From Catenovulum sediminis (lineage in GTDB: Bacteria > Pseudomonadota > Gammaproteobacteria > Enterobacterales > Alteromonadaceae): 64,000 nucleotides of DNA. Of this stretch, positions 18,125 to 27,482 are shown in pieces. Within the stretch, counting starts at the first letter, position 1, and every line of letters begins with the position of its first letter. The stretch is from assembly GCF_007289895.1 (NCBI RefSeq), contig NZ_CP041660.1, positions 3,968,001 to 4,032,000 on the forward strand, in the 5' to 3' direction. The translations under genes and the position numbers were made by a program. The notes under the pieces were generated by a model that saw nothing but the letters and a program-made list of their open reading frames with translations, ran no database searches and was not told the origin of the DNA.

Positions 18125-18562
18125 TTGATTTATCAGATTGCCTATTGGAGCAAAGCTAGCTACCCAATGAGTTTAATGGCATTGGATAAGCTTGTTGAAG
18201 AATCTGAAAAAAATAATCGGCAAAAGCAAATTACAGGGTTACTGTTGTACGGTGATAATACATTTTTTCAGTTTCTGGAAGGTGACTACCGAACCATTGA
18301 ATCGCTGTACGATAAAATAACGCAAGACGAAAGACACTACCGAGCCACACGTATCGGTCAATGGTGTGTGAATAGTCGAATATTCAGTCAATGGTCAATG
18401 GGTTTTATCAAACTGCCCTCACCTAACCAAACTGAAAAATTTACTCAATACCAAAGATGGGGTAGTCAGCAATTTCTCGAAGCACCGCTTGAAATTAGAC
18501 GACTGCTCTTACACTACGCAGATTTAGCATTTATAGAAGAGTTAAAAACCCGTACCATCTGA
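18125..18562 (+). CDS. Short BLUF-domain blue-light sensor protein
   Basis: The BLUF fold binds FAD and senses blue light. In this 145-residue protein the flavin-interacting residues are present: Tyr7 in IAYWSKA, Asn30/31 in KNNRQKQITGLLLYG and Gln49 in FFQFLEGDY, followed by RIFSQWSMGF. There is no C-terminal output domain, as in PixD/YcgF-independent short BLUF proteins, so it must act through a partner. The start is a TTG with AGGAG (18115-18119) at 5-bp spacing; no ATG or GTG fits. Confidence 0.9.
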   Translation: MIYQIAYWSKASYPMSLMALDKLVEESEKNNRQKQITGLLLYGDNTFFQFLEGDYRTIESLYDKITQDERHYRATRIGQWCVNSRIFSQWSMGFIKLPSPNQTEKFTQYQRWGSQQFLEAPLEIRRLLLHYADLAFIEELKTRTI

Positions 18563-18607
18563 GCCGTTGAATGGATAACACGGCTTAGCAGATGGAGGCC
18601 GATCACT

Positions 18608-19753
18608 TTATCTGCGCAAATAGCGAGCGGCAAACAAGACAGAAAACATGACAATTACAGCGGAAAACATATAGGTCTGGTGATAATAATATTGCCAACT
18701 AATGCCCGCTAGCAAACTACCACAGGCGCCACCTAAACCGTACGAAAATGACAAATACCAAGCCTGCCCTTTAGCTTGAGTATCGCCTTTAAATTCAGCA
18801 TGGATAAACTTTTGTGAGCAAACATGATACAAACCATAACTAAAAGCGTGAATAACCTGTATAACAATTAAAACTGCGGTAATCGATCCCCACCAACTTA
18901 AAGCAGCCCAGCGCACGGCTGTAATCGCTAAACAGAAAACAAACAACTGATACAAACTAAATTTAGCTAAAATGCGCCCGGCCAATAAAAAAATAATAAT
19001 TTCAGCGACCACACCAACAGATATCAGTGCGCCAATTTGATAGCCGCTATATCCCTCCTCCGTCAAATAAATAGAGAAAAAACCATAATAAGAGGCAAAA
19101 CTCAATTGCAACAAAAAGGAACAGAAGAAAAAAACCTGAATATGCTTTTGTTTGAGTATATAAAAAACAGAAACTGGTTTATCAACTTCATCTTGCACAG
19201 GGCTTGGTGGTAATCTAAAACTACTTATAAACAACAGCACCAACAACACAACTGTCATATACTCAACGCTGTCTACAATGCCATAAATTTCAAACATCCA
19301 GCCAGCAATAATAACAAAGCCAATGAAACTGATACTGCCCCACATTCGAACTCGGCTATAGGCTTGAGCATCACCTTGCAAAACGTTTTGACATATTGTT
19401 TCTAACTGAGGCAAAACCGCAGACCAGAAAAAAGCGAAACCACCTAACGCGATTAAAATCGCTATAAAATGATGGTTAAACAACAATAAAGAAAATGATA
19501 GAAGAGTGAACAAACAGCCAAACTGAATTCTAAATTTAGGTTCAGCCGATACAAAACCAATATTGGCCCAGACAGTCGGGCCAATAATCCGGCCAACCGT
19601 CATGACCGCCAGAGCGCTACCGATCATAAAAGGCTGTAAGGCTAAATTATGTAAATACAGGCCGATATAATGAGAGATTACACCTAAAATAGTGAAATAA
19701 GCGAAATATACCTGAGATAATCTCGCTTTATCGCTGCTTAGCCACGCACGCAT
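18608..19753 (-). CDS. MFS transporter of the HcaT (phenylpropionate permease-like) group
   Basis: 381 residues with about 12 hydrophobic segments. The N-terminal helix pair (LSQVYFAYFTILGVISHYIGLYL) and the segment ALPQLETICQNVL resemble the HcaT/MFS_1_like branch. Substrate is unknown. It follows aroC by 14 bp on the same strand and is probably co-transcribed with aroC and prmB. Confidence 0.8.
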   Translation of the reverse strand: MRAWLSSDKARLSQVYFAYFTILGVISHYIGLYLHNLALQPFMIGSALAVMTVGRIIGPTVWANIGFVSAEPKFRIQFGCLFTLLSFSLLLFNHHFIAILIALGGFAFFWSAVLPQLETICQNVLQGDAQAYSRVRMWGSISFIGFVIIAGWMFEIYGIVDSVEYMTVVLLVLLFISSFRLPPSPVQDEVDKPVSVFYILKQKHIQVFFFCSFLLQLSFASYYGFFSIYLTEEGYSGYQIGALISVGVVAEIIIFLLAGRILAKFSLYQLFVFCLAITAVRWAALSWWGSITAVLIVIQVIHAFSYGLYHVCSQKFIHAEFKGDTQAKGQAWYLSFSYGLGGACGSLLAGISWQYYYHQTYMFSAVIVMFSVLFAARYLRR

Positions 19754-19767
19754 TATTGCTCTAATTT

Positions 19768-20871
19768 CTAGTGCTCAGAATTGCGAGCAATGTCTGGCGT
19801 ATTGGTCTGCACATCCATATTTTGCGCACGATGGCGTAATACATGATCCATTAAAGTGATGGCTAACATAGCTTCAGCAATTGGCACCGCACGGATCCCG
19901 ACGCATGGATCGTGACGGCCTTTTGTCACCACCTCCATCGTTTCGCCATTAACATCAATGGTTTCTCCGGGGACAGAAATGCTGGAGGTTGCTTTAAGTG
20001 CAATGCTTGCAACAATTTCCTGACCAGTAGAAATACCACCTAACACACCGCCAGCATTGTTTGATTTAAAGCCATTTGGGGTCATTAAATCTCGATGTTC
20101 TGATCCTTTTTGTTCAATACAATCAAAACCAGCCCCTATTTCAACGCCTTTGACGGCATTGATGCTCATTAAAGAATGCGCGATTTCGGCATCTAATCTA
20201 TCAAATACAGGTTCACCTAAACCGACAGGTACATTCGTCGCCGTTACCGTAACTTTTGCACCAATCGAATCACCTTGTTTTTTAAGGTCTCGCATATACT
20301 CATCTAAAGCATCTAACTTCGAATCATCCGGGAAAAAAAACGGGTTCAAGCTAACTTGAGACCAATCTAATTTCTCAGCTTTAATCGGGCCTAACTGTGA
20401 TAAATACCCTCTCACTTCAATGCCAAATTTTTGCTTGAGGTATTTTTTTGCAATCGCCCCTGCGGCTACCCGCATCGCAGTTTCACGGGCGGATGAACGG
20501 CCTCCACCGCGATAATCACGAATACCGTATTTTTGATGGTAGGTATAATCAGCATGCCCGGGTCTAAACATATCTTTAATTTTAGAATAATCATGGCTGC
20601 GCTGATCGGTATTCTCAATTAACATGCCAATCGACGTACCCGTGGTTTTGCCTTCAAAAATCCCAGATAAAATTTTCACTTCATCGGCTTCTCGCCGTTG
20701 CGTGGTATATCTAGATGTCCCGGGTTTACGTCGGTCCAGCTCTAATTGAATTTCTTCAGCTGTAATTTCAATCCCCGGAGGGCAACCATCAACCACACAG
20801 CCTAATGCAATGCCATGGCTTTCACCAAAAGTTGATATGCTAAATAATTTGCCAATAGAATTACCTGACAT
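19768..20871 (-). CDS. aroC: Chorismate synthase
   Basis: Last step of the common aromatic pathway, EPSP to chorismate, using reduced FMN. The 367-residue protein has [18 protein letters not shown] near the start, [43 protein letters not shown], and [21 protein letters not shown], all family signatures. Product feeds the trp operon nearby. It is 25 bp downstream of prmB. Confidence 0.97.
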   Translation of the reverse strand: MSGNSIGKLFSISTFGESHGIALGCVVDGCPPGIEITAEEIQLELDRRKPGTSRYTTQRREADEVKILSGIFEGKTTGTSIGMLIENTDQRSHDYSKIKDMFRPGHADYTYHQKYGIRDYRGGGRSSARETAMRVAAGAIAKKYLKQKFGIEVRGYLSQLGPIKAEKLDWSQVSLNPFFFPDDSKLDALDEYMRDLKKQGDSIGAKVTVTATNVPVGLGEPVFDRLDAEIAHSLMSINAVKGVEIGAGFDCIEQKGSEHRDLMTPNGFKSNNAGGVLGGISTGQEIVASIALKATSSISVPGETIDVNGETMEVVTKGRHDPCVGIRAVPIAEAMLAITLMDHVLRHRAQNMDVQTNTPDIARNSEH

Positions 20872-20896
20872 TCGTTACCTCAAATTTTTAATCTTA

Positions 20897-21826
20897 TTAT
20901 TCGCCAGCGAAAATATTTTTGTACGCTACCAATTCTTCTCGAGTGAGCACAAAAACACCCATGCCGCCTTGTTCAAATTCAATCCAGTTAAAGTTTACAT
21001 CCGGAAAAACGCTTTCCATATGTACCTGGCTATTGCCAACTTCAACAATTAAAACGCCCTGCTCGGATAAATGCTCAGGTGCTTGTTGCAATATTGTTTT
21101 CACGATATCTAAGCCGTCATGCCCTGCCGCCAACCCCATTTCTGGTTCATGCTTAAATTCGCTGGGTAAATCATCCATATCTTCCTGATCGACATAAGGC
21201 GGGTTAGAAACAATTAAATCATATTTTTGCCCCTGCACGCCGCTAAACACATCTGACTGGATAGGAATTACACGCTCCCACATTCCGTGATGTTCAACAT
21301 TAATCTCACATACAGCTAAAGCGTCCTCACTTAAATCGACTGCATCAACCTCTGCATCTAAAAATTGATAGGCACAAGCAATAGCAATACAACCACTCCC
21401 AGTACATAAGTCTAAAATACGCTGCGGTTGCGCAGGTAAGTAAGCTTTAAATGATTGGTTAATTAACTCAGCGATCGGTGAACGAGGCACTAAAACGCGC
21501 TCATCAACATAATAAGGTCTATCACAAAACCAGGCAGTATTGGTAATATAAGACAGAGGCTTTTGTTCATTAATTCGCTCAATCGCCCAAGAGAAAATCA
21601 ATTCTTTTTCTTCATATGTTAAGCGAGCCGCATCGATTTGTGGATTCGGCGCCTCTGCAAGTGATAAAGCTTGGTAAACTAAGCTATAAGCTTCATCCCA
21701 CGGGTTATCTGTGCCATGACCAAAATAAACATCTGATCGATTAAAACTTGAAGCCAACCAGCGGACAAAATCGAAAGTTGTATGCAAGTCTTGCAATACA
21801 AGTTGACGTTGTTGCTCATCTAACAT
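20897..21826 (-). CDS. prmB: Ribosomal protein L3 glutamine methyltransferase
   Basis: 309 residues with SAM-binding LDLCTGSGCIAIACA and the catalytic NPPY motif (LIVSNPPYVDQEDM), characteristic of HemK/PrmC/PrmB glutamine-N5 methyltransferases. The PrmB assignment rests on length, the ERINEQKPLSYITNTAWFCDRPYYVDERVLVPRSPI block and the conserved neighbourhood (smrB divergent, aroC downstream). Confidence 0.94.
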   Translation of the reverse strand: MLDEQQRQLVLQDLHTTFDFVRWLASSFNRSDVYFGHGTDNPWDEAYSLVYQALSLAEAPNPQIDAARLTYEEKELIFSWAIERINEQKPLSYITNTAWFCDRPYYVDERVLVPRSPIAELINQSFKAYLPAQPQRILDLCTGSGCIAIACAYQFLDAEVDAVDLSEDALAVCEINVEHHGMWERVIPIQSDVFSGVQGQKYDLIVSNPPYVDQEDMDDLPSEFKHEPEMGLAAGHDGLDIVKTILQQAPEHLSEQGVLIVEVGNSQVHMESVFPDVNFNWIEFEQGGMGVFVLTREELVAYKNIFAGE

Positions 21827-21886
21827 TGAATTATATAGCCTGATTAATAGATAATAGCCCGCTATTGTACACTAGAATTTATTGAA

Positions 21887-22423
21887 ATGACGGAAAAATC
21901 ACGACCAGACGAACAAGACCTCGCGTTTTTTAAAGAAGCAATTGCTGGCATTAAACCGCTTACGCAAGATAAGGTCGTGCTTAAAGAGAAAAAAACCAAA
22001 GTCGATAAAAAAGTTTTAGAAAATAAAGAAGCTGTCCAACAAGCCACTTTTTATTTTTCCGATCAGTTTGTTCCGCACTTTAACCCAGAAAAAGCAATTC
22101 AATATGTCCAGTCTGGATATCCATCAGATTTAGCGAAACAACTGAGAAAAGGTCACCACTACCCTGAATTAATTTTAGATTTGCATGGTATGACACAGGC
22201 CAATGCAAAACTAGAAATCGCGGCACTCATTAACGAAGCGAAAAAACAACATGTGAGTTGTGTCTGTTTAGTACATGGAATTGGTAGTGGTATTTTAAAA
22301 CGCCGATGCCCTGCGTGGCTGGTGCAACATCCAGATGTAGCTGCGATACATCAAGCGCCTTTAGAATGGGGTGGAGACGGCGCTTTGTTAGTGTTACTGG
22401 ATATAGGCCAAGATTTTATATAA
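21887..22423 (+). CDS. smrB: Ribosome rescue endonuclease SmrB
   Basis: SmrB cleaves mRNA at collided ribosomes. The 178-residue protein has an N-terminal arm with EDLAFF-like sequence, the DHG-type motif in LILDLHGMTQANAK, and the Smr motif VHGIGSGILKRRCPAWL, ending in HQAPLEWGGDGALLVLL. It is divergent from prmB with about 60 bp between them, as in E. coli. Confidence 0.93.
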   Translation: MTEKSRPDEQDLAFFKEAIAGIKPLTQDKVVLKEKKTKVDKKVLENKEAVQQATFYFSDQFVPHFNPEKAIQYVQSGYPSDLAKQLRKGHHYPELILDLHGMTQANAKLEIAALINEAKKQHVSCVCLVHGIGSGILKRRCPAWLVQHPDVAAIHQAPLEWGGDGALLVLLDIGQDFI

Positions 22424-22453
22424 CCGGCATTCACTTAACTCGACCAGTATGCG

Positions 22454-22723
22454 CTAGGGCGTGTTGATCTTTGTGTTATTTTTGAGCAATAGGCTATTTT
22501 AATCATTAACAAAGCAGAATGAGTGGGGTTTAGTCATTCTAAATAAACGAATTCTAATGCCGTTAAGGGTTAAAATAGCCATTGCCCTTCGGGCTGAGGC
22601 CAAAATGGTCTTATGCAGCGTTAGAAATAACTTATTTAGATGACTAAACTTCATTATTTCTGCCTTGCCTAAGACCATTTTTTCTCTCAGCTCAAATTAT
22701 AAACAAAGATAAACACGCCCTAG
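22454..22723. mobile_element. 270-bp inverted-repeat element (MITE-like), no ORF
   Basis: The ends are 21-bp inverted repeats with one mismatch: 22454-22474 and 22703-22723, each with CTAGGGCGTGTT-type sequence at the outer edge. The interior holds more paired segments: 22492-22502 with 22570-22580 (11 bp), 22528-22546 with 22632-22649 (one-base bulge) and 22602-22613 with 22670-22681 (12 bp). A transcript could fold extensively. No transposase or long ORF is present. The right end overlaps the last codon of sixA. A non-autonomous transposon or an interspersed repeat is the best reading. Confidence 0.75.
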
Positions 22724-23208
22724 GCTCTTAGAGGAATATCGTTCGGCACTTGTGCTGGTGAAATAATTTGCTCTAAATGCCCTTTAATATGGTCTTTCGA
22801 AAGGTTTAACACCGCTGTTGTTCCTGTCGCAAACAAAGGACAAGGTTCTACGACCAACTCATCGACCAAATGGCACACTAGTGGCAAATGCGAAACAACC
22901 AGTACATTATCTAAACCATCACTGTAGGCTTGAATGACTGACAGGCTGGTTTCTACATCAGCTTCTGGCTGAAGTTCAGTTAAATAAACAAACTGTTTAC
23001 AGCGAATCCCTTGCGCCTGCATCGATTCCCATGTTTGAATCGCGCGGTTAAATGGACTCATTAACACTAAATCAAACTGCTCGCATTGTTGGGCAATCCA
23101 GCGCCCCATTCGAATACTTTCTTGACGGCCGTTGTGATTTAAATTACGGCTACTATCATTATGAGAATGCTGCTCAGCTTCCCCATGTCTTACGATAAAT
23201 AAATGCAT
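22720..23208 (-). CDS. sixA: Phosphohistidine phosphatase SixA
   Basis: Histidine phosphatase-superfamily enzyme that dephosphorylates phosphohistidine on Hpt/PTS-type proteins. The motif IVRHGEAE at the N-terminus gives the catalytic His, and VVSHLPLVCHLV the second one. An upstream ATG (23265) would add 19 residues. The internal ATG at 23208 (MHLFIVRHGEAE) matches the family start and gives 162 residues. The TAG stop (22720-22722) lies inside the terminal repeat of the neighbouring inverted-repeat element, so the last residues may not be the ancestral ones. Confidence 0.85.
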   Translation of the reverse strand: MHLFIVRHGEAEQHSHNDSSRNLNHNGRQESIRMGRWIAQQCEQFDLVLMSPFNRAIQTWESMQAQGIRCKQFVYLTELQPEADVETSLSVIQAYSDGLDNVLVVSHLPLVCHLVDELVVEPCPLFATGTTAVLNLSKDHIKGHLEQIISPAQVPNDIPLRA

Positions 23209-23426
23209 ATGCCAACATATTTCAGCTCTAGGCTGACGTTTAAATGAGTTTAGTTGCGAAATCATCTAGGTCGCGTAATATTACCAATCAGTCATCTACT
23301 GACCAGTACCAAATAAAATAAAACACTTGAGCGCAAAAATATAGTAAAAAAATATAAAATTTGTGACTGTGTGCGCCTAAATGCGTATTAAACTAATAAA
23401 GTTGCTATTTTGATTAAGGATTAAAC

Positions 23427-26207
23427 GTGATAAAGACCAGTAAACATGACAAGCAGAACTACCTGCATTTTCAACTCGATTCTGGTTTGCGAATTTTAGT
23501 GGTTGAAACGCCTAACTCAAACCGTTTCGCGGCCGCGGTTGCGATTAAAGCGGGCCACTTTAATGATCCTCAAGATTGCCCAGGTTTAACTCACTTACTA
23601 GAACATATGTTATTCCAAGGCACTGAAGTTTTTCCAAGTCAAACACATGATTTTATGCACGTTGTAAATAACTGTGGTGGACGTGCTAATGCTTGGACCA
23701 GTCAGGAGTATATGAACTTTTATTACGATGTTAATGCACAGTTTGCAGAGCCTAGTTTACAACATTTCAGTCGGTTTTTCGTTTGTCCTGAATTTTCTCA
23801 AGAAAAAATTGAGCAAGAAGTAGCAGCAATTGAATCTGAATTTAAACTAAAACAACGGGATGAAATCAGAAGACTTAACGAAGTTCACAAAGAAACCTGT
23901 AATTCTGAACACCCTTTTAGTCAATTTTCAGTCGGCAACGCTGAAACATTGGTCGATAATAGTTTTTATACAATACGCCAACGTTTGATGGAACATTTTG
24001 AGCATTACTTTACGGCTGACAACATGACCTTGGTTGTTTCTGCGCCATTTGCTTGTGAAGAAAGCAAAAACTTAATTGAAACTTACTTTGAAGATATCGC
24101 TGTTTCAAAAAGCTTAAAAAGCGCACCCTTACCACCATTGTTTGTGGCTGAAAATCTTGCGGTTCAAATTGATGTTCGTCCACTTAAGAATATTAAGCGT
24201 GCCATTTATACATTTATTTTACCGAGTGAAGAACCTGATTATAGCGCTAAAAGTATCACCTACCTAAGCTGTTTGATTGGCCACGAGTGTGACGGAAGTC
24301 TGTATTGTTTATTAAAAGATGCAGGCTTAGCAAATGGTTTAACAGCCGGCTGTGGTTTAGATGATGGCGAGAGTTTAGAGTTTAATATTAGTGTTCAGTT
24401 AACTGACTACGGTTCTCAAAATTTGGATAAGCTCAGCGAGCGACTCTTTGCTTATATCAATACCATACGTGAAATCGATTTTGCACCACATATATATAAC
24501 GAAAAGAAAAAACTAGCAGAAATCGCCTTTTTGCACATGGAGCCTGCAAAACCAATAGAATGGGTCAGTCAACTTTCATTAAAAATGCATCAATATCCAA
24601 TTGAAGAAGTGATACATGGTGACTACCAAATGTCAGGCGTGAATCGTGATTGGTTAAAACAAGCGCTCGCAGCTTTAACGCCTGAATCATTAAGATTAGT
24701 TGTACTGACGCCAGAATCGAAATTTGATCACATTTCTCATTATTATCAAACGCCCTATAGAATTAGCCGGCTTGATCGAGAAGATATGCAAAAATGGGCC
24801 AGCGCGCGTTTAGCAACCCCGTTAAAACTGCCTGAACCCAATCCTTATATTCCAGATAGAGTTGAAGCATTAGACTCTTGTCATGCTGATAATGAACCAC
24901 AAAAATTAATTGAAGAAAATGGCGTGACGGTTTGGTTTAAACAAGATCAAAAGTTTCGCTTACCTCATGGTCATATTTATGTTTCGTTAGACCTACCCAA
25001 TAGTCAGGGAACCGCTAGAAAACATGCTATGACGCGCTTGTTCATTGAAATTATGATGGATGACGTTATCAGCGAAAATTACCCGGCTGAGGCCGCTGGC
25101 TTGTGTTATAACATTTCGCCACATCAAGGCGGTTTAACCTTACACTTTAACGGTTATTCGCAAAAACAAGCTGCATTTGTAAGCCGAGTCCTAAGCCAAC
25201 TTAGGTTACGCCGATTTACCGAACAAAATTTTAATCAAATCAAGCAAAAACTTTTAGCGAGTTGGCGCAATCACCAACACATCAAACCCGCAAATGCATT
25301 GTTTAGCCAATTGTCCTGTATGTTACAAAACAACCAATTTGCTTCTGATATCTTAGCGCAGCATCTAAGTGACGTTGAGTTTGGCGAGTATGCTGAATTT
25401 GTCGTCCATCTGTTTGACCGCGTAAACCTTGAAGCGATGATTTTTGGCGACTGGGATATGGCACAAGCCATTCAGATTGCCGAAGATATCCGCAAAAGTT
25501 TGTATACACGCAGTAAATCAGCCGGAGAAGTGGCACGCAAAGTGTTCGCGTTGCAAGAACAAGAATATAGCTACCACTTAACAACAAGCCATAGCGATGT
25601 GGCCGTCATTAACTATTTTCAAGCAGATGAAGTTAACGAGTATACAACTGCGCTATATATGCTTCTAAATCAAATTTTATCACCTATTGCCTTTCATGAT
25701 TTACGTAAAGAAAAGCAGCTAGGATACATGGTTGGCAGTGCATATTTCCCAATCAACTTGTGCCCGGGCCTCATTATTTACATTCAATCAGATAATAAAA
25801 ACATTTGGGATATCCAAGATAATATCGATGATTTACTAGAAAAGTTACCCTCGTATTTTGAACAACTAGACGAAGAAAAATGGTCAAATATCCAACAAGG
25901 ATTAATACACCAGTTAAACGAACAAGATACCAGTCTTCGCGCATGCGCACAAAGATACTGGATGTCGATTGGTTTAAAAGATAAAAATTTCAGACGTCGA
26001 GATAAAATATGCGGTTGGATTACGGATATTGGATTAGAAGAAATGATTGAACAAGCGCAATTGATTTTTGCAAAAAAAGAGTATGGTTATAAACGGTTAG
26101 TATTAACCAGTAATCAAGATCAAGCGATTAACCAGCAATTAGATGTGGTAAATTCATTTGAAATCACTCGTCACTTTCAAAATCAATGTGGACTGGTTAA
26201 TTTGTAA
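23427..26207 (+). CDS. M16-family (pitrilysin/insulysin-like) zinc peptidase
   Basis: 926 residues with the inverted zinc motif HLLEH at residues 56-60 (HxxEH) and the downstream metal-ligand region EQEVAAIESEFKLK. The length and four-domain layout match protease III/insulysin (E. coli PtrA about 960). Unlike PtrA no signal peptide is visible, so it is probably cytoplasmic. The start is GTG with AAGGA (23416-23420) at good spacing. Its 3' end overlaps the convergent BamE-like gene by 11 bp. Confidence 0.88.
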   Translation: MIKTSKHDKQNYLHFQLDSGLRILVVETPNSNRFAAAVAIKAGHFNDPQDCPGLTHLLEHMLFQGTEVFPSQTHDFMHVVNNCGGRANAWTSQEYMNFYYDVNAQFAEPSLQHFSRFFVCPEFSQEKIEQEVAAIESEFKLKQRDEIRRLNEVHKETCNSEHPFSQFSVGNAETLVDNSFYTIRQRLMEHFEHYFTADNMTLVVSAPFACEESKNLIETYFEDIAVSKSLKSAPLPPLFVAENLAVQIDVRPLKNIKRAIYTFILPSEEPDYSAKSITYLSCLIGHECDGSLYCLLKDAGLANGLTAGCGLDDGESLEFNISVQLTDYGSQNLDKLSERLFAYINTIREIDFAPHIYNEKKKLAEIAFLHMEPAKPIEWVSQLSLKMHQYPIEEVIHGDYQMSGVNRDWLKQALAALTPESLRLVVLTPESKFDHISHYYQTPYRISRLDREDMQKWASARLATPLKLPEPNPYIPDRVEALDSCHADNEPQKLIEENGVTVWFKQDQKFRLPHGHIYVSLDLPNSQGTARKHAMTRLFIEIMMDDVISENYPAEAAGLCYNISPHQGGLTLHFNGYSQKQAAFVSRVLSQLRLRRFTEQNFNQIKQKLLASWRNHQHIKPANALFSQLSCMLQNNQFASDILAQHLSDVEFGEYAEFVVHLFDRVNLEAMIFGDWDMAQAIQIAEDIRKSLYTRSKSAGEVARKVFALQEQEYSYHLTTSHSDVAVINYFQADEVNEYTTALYMLLNQILSPIAFHDLRKEKQLGYMVGSAYFPINLCPGLIIYIQSDNKNIWDIQDNIDDLLEKLPSYFEQLDEEKWSNIQQGLIHQLNEQDTSLRACAQRYWMSIGLKDKNFRRRDKICGWITDIGLEEMIEQAQLIFAKKEYGYKRLVLTSNQDQAINQQLDVVNSFEITRHFQNQCGLVNL

Positions 26208-26619
26208 GTGCGTAGGCGGATTCATAACGATAATACATAATAATATTTTTTGTATTATCAAAACGAACAACTAAATATTGATAATCAGAGCGATTTAAAT
26301 CGTAACTCAACAAATAATAATTTTCTTGCGCGGTGAAATGCTCGGGCTGACCCAATAACCGTTCAGTTTCCGTTCGACTCATACCATTTTGCAAATGATT
26401 TTGCAGTAAATCCAGATACATAGTTTGGCGGGGATTAGCCATTGAATAATCGCCCGCGCCTTTTGACCAAACCAAAGGATTAAAAGCAAATGTCTGTTGC
26501 TGCACCAACTGCCCCGGTGCAGGTCGTAAATACTCAAACCAGACATAAAAGACGGCCAATGAGAGGCCGCCAATAACCCAGGTAATGATTCGGATTGATT
26601 TATAAATATTGTTGCTCAT
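26197..26619 (-). CDS. Membrane-anchored protein with a BamE/SmpA-like domain
   Basis: 140 residues: an N-terminal transmembrane anchor (about 10-28) and a C-terminal domain with GMSRTETERLLGQPEHF, the typical helix-turn of BamE-like (SmpA/OmlA) folds, followed by beta strands (YYLLSYDLN, YLVVRFDN). It is not the outer-membrane lipoprotein BamE itself, since there is no lipobox. Function unknown. It follows the M48 peptidase gene by 15 bp. Confidence 0.6.
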   Translation of the reverse strand: MSNNIYKSIRIITWVIGGLSLAVFYVWFEYLRPAPGQLVQQQTFAFNPLVWSKGAGDYSMANPRQTMYLDLLQNHLQNGMSRTETERLLGQPEHFTAQENYYLLSYDLNRSDYQYLVVRFDNTKNIIMYYRYESAYALTN

Positions 26620-26634
26620 GCCAACAGTTTTAAT

Positions 26635-27423
26635 CTAACGACGACAATTTGGTCTTGGATACAACGCTTTGACACCTTGCGCTCTAAACTTTTCGATATG
26701 TTCGGCAAGGTTATTAATACGTGTATCCGGTGCAGGGTGAGTGGATAAAATCTCCATCGGACGCTCTCCGCCCAACGCATTCATATTTTTCCACAACTCC
26801 ATCGACTCTTCCGCTTTAAAACCTGCTTGCATCAAGTATTTTAAACCAATGACGTCGGCTTCTGATTCATGTGTTCTGCTATAAGGTAATAGCACACCAT
26901 ATTGCGCACCTAAGCCCAATACAGACATAGTCGCTTGTTGATATTCAGTGCCTTGAGTCGCAGCAGCCCCTAATTTAAGTGCCATTTGTGCCGCAGTATT
27001 ATGCGATACACGCTCTGCACCATGACTTGCAATGACATGTCCTACTTCATGTCCCATAATTGCGGCTAATTGGTCGGCATTTTCGGCAACATTTAATATG
27101 CCGGTATATACGCCAATTTTACGGCCCGGCAAAGCAAATGCATTTACTTGCTCACTATCAAAAACAACCACTTCCCAGTCGCTGCGCCATTCATCTGGCA
27201 ATACTTTAATAATCTGATCTGCAACGCAACCCACATATTGATTTAACTTTGGATCTGTTGAAACTTTTTGTTCTTGCTTGATGGTCTCAAAACTTTCCAA
27301 GCCCATTTGAGCCATTTTATCACCGTCAAATAAGATTAATTGACTACGACCTGTAGGTGATTTGGCACATCCTAAACTAACGAGTAGCACTGCTGCTAAA
27401 CCTAAAGAAATAAATTTTTTCAT
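26635..27423 (-). CDS. M48-family metallopeptidase lipoprotein (LoiP/YggG-like)
   Basis: Zinc peptidase with HEVGH in MGHEVGHVIASHGAERVSH and the downstream ESEADVIGLKYLMQAGF block supplying the third ligand. The chosen ATG at 27423 has AGGAA 7 bp upstream and gives 262 residues beginning with a lipoprotein signal (MKKFISLGLAAVLLVSLGC). The further ATG at 27456 would put the signal 11 residues in. It resembles periplasmic LoiP/BepA-like envelope quality-control proteases. Confidence 0.88.
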   Translation of the reverse strand: MKKFISLGLAAVLLVSLGCAKSPTGRSQLILFDGDKMAQMGLESFETIKQEQKVSTDPKLNQYVGCVADQIIKVLPDEWRSDWEVVVFDSEQVNAFALPGRKIGVYTGILNVAENADQLAAIMGHEVGHVIASHGAERVSHNTAAQMALKLGAAATQGTEYQQATMSVLGLGAQYGVLLPYSRTHESEADVIGLKYLMQAGFKAEESMELWKNMNALGGERPMEILSTHPAPDTRINNLAEHIEKFRAQGVKALYPRPNCRR

Positions 27424-27443
27424 TTCGAAGTTCCTGTTTTCCA

Positions 27444-27469
27444 TAAAAAAAGCCACCGCTTGGTGGCTT
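27444..27469 (-). terminator. Terminator downstream of dnaJ
   Basis: AAGCCACC (27450-27457) pairs with GGTGGCTT (27462-27469) around a GCTT loop. On the minus strand the stem is followed by seven Ts. It lies 14 bp after the dnaJ stop and before the M48 gene. Confidence 0.88.
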
Positions 27470-27482
27470 AATTTTAGCGCTT

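Noticed and set aside
18560-18590. Stem AGCCGT/ACGGCT after the BLUF gene as a terminator
   Set aside because: The loop is long and no T-run follows.
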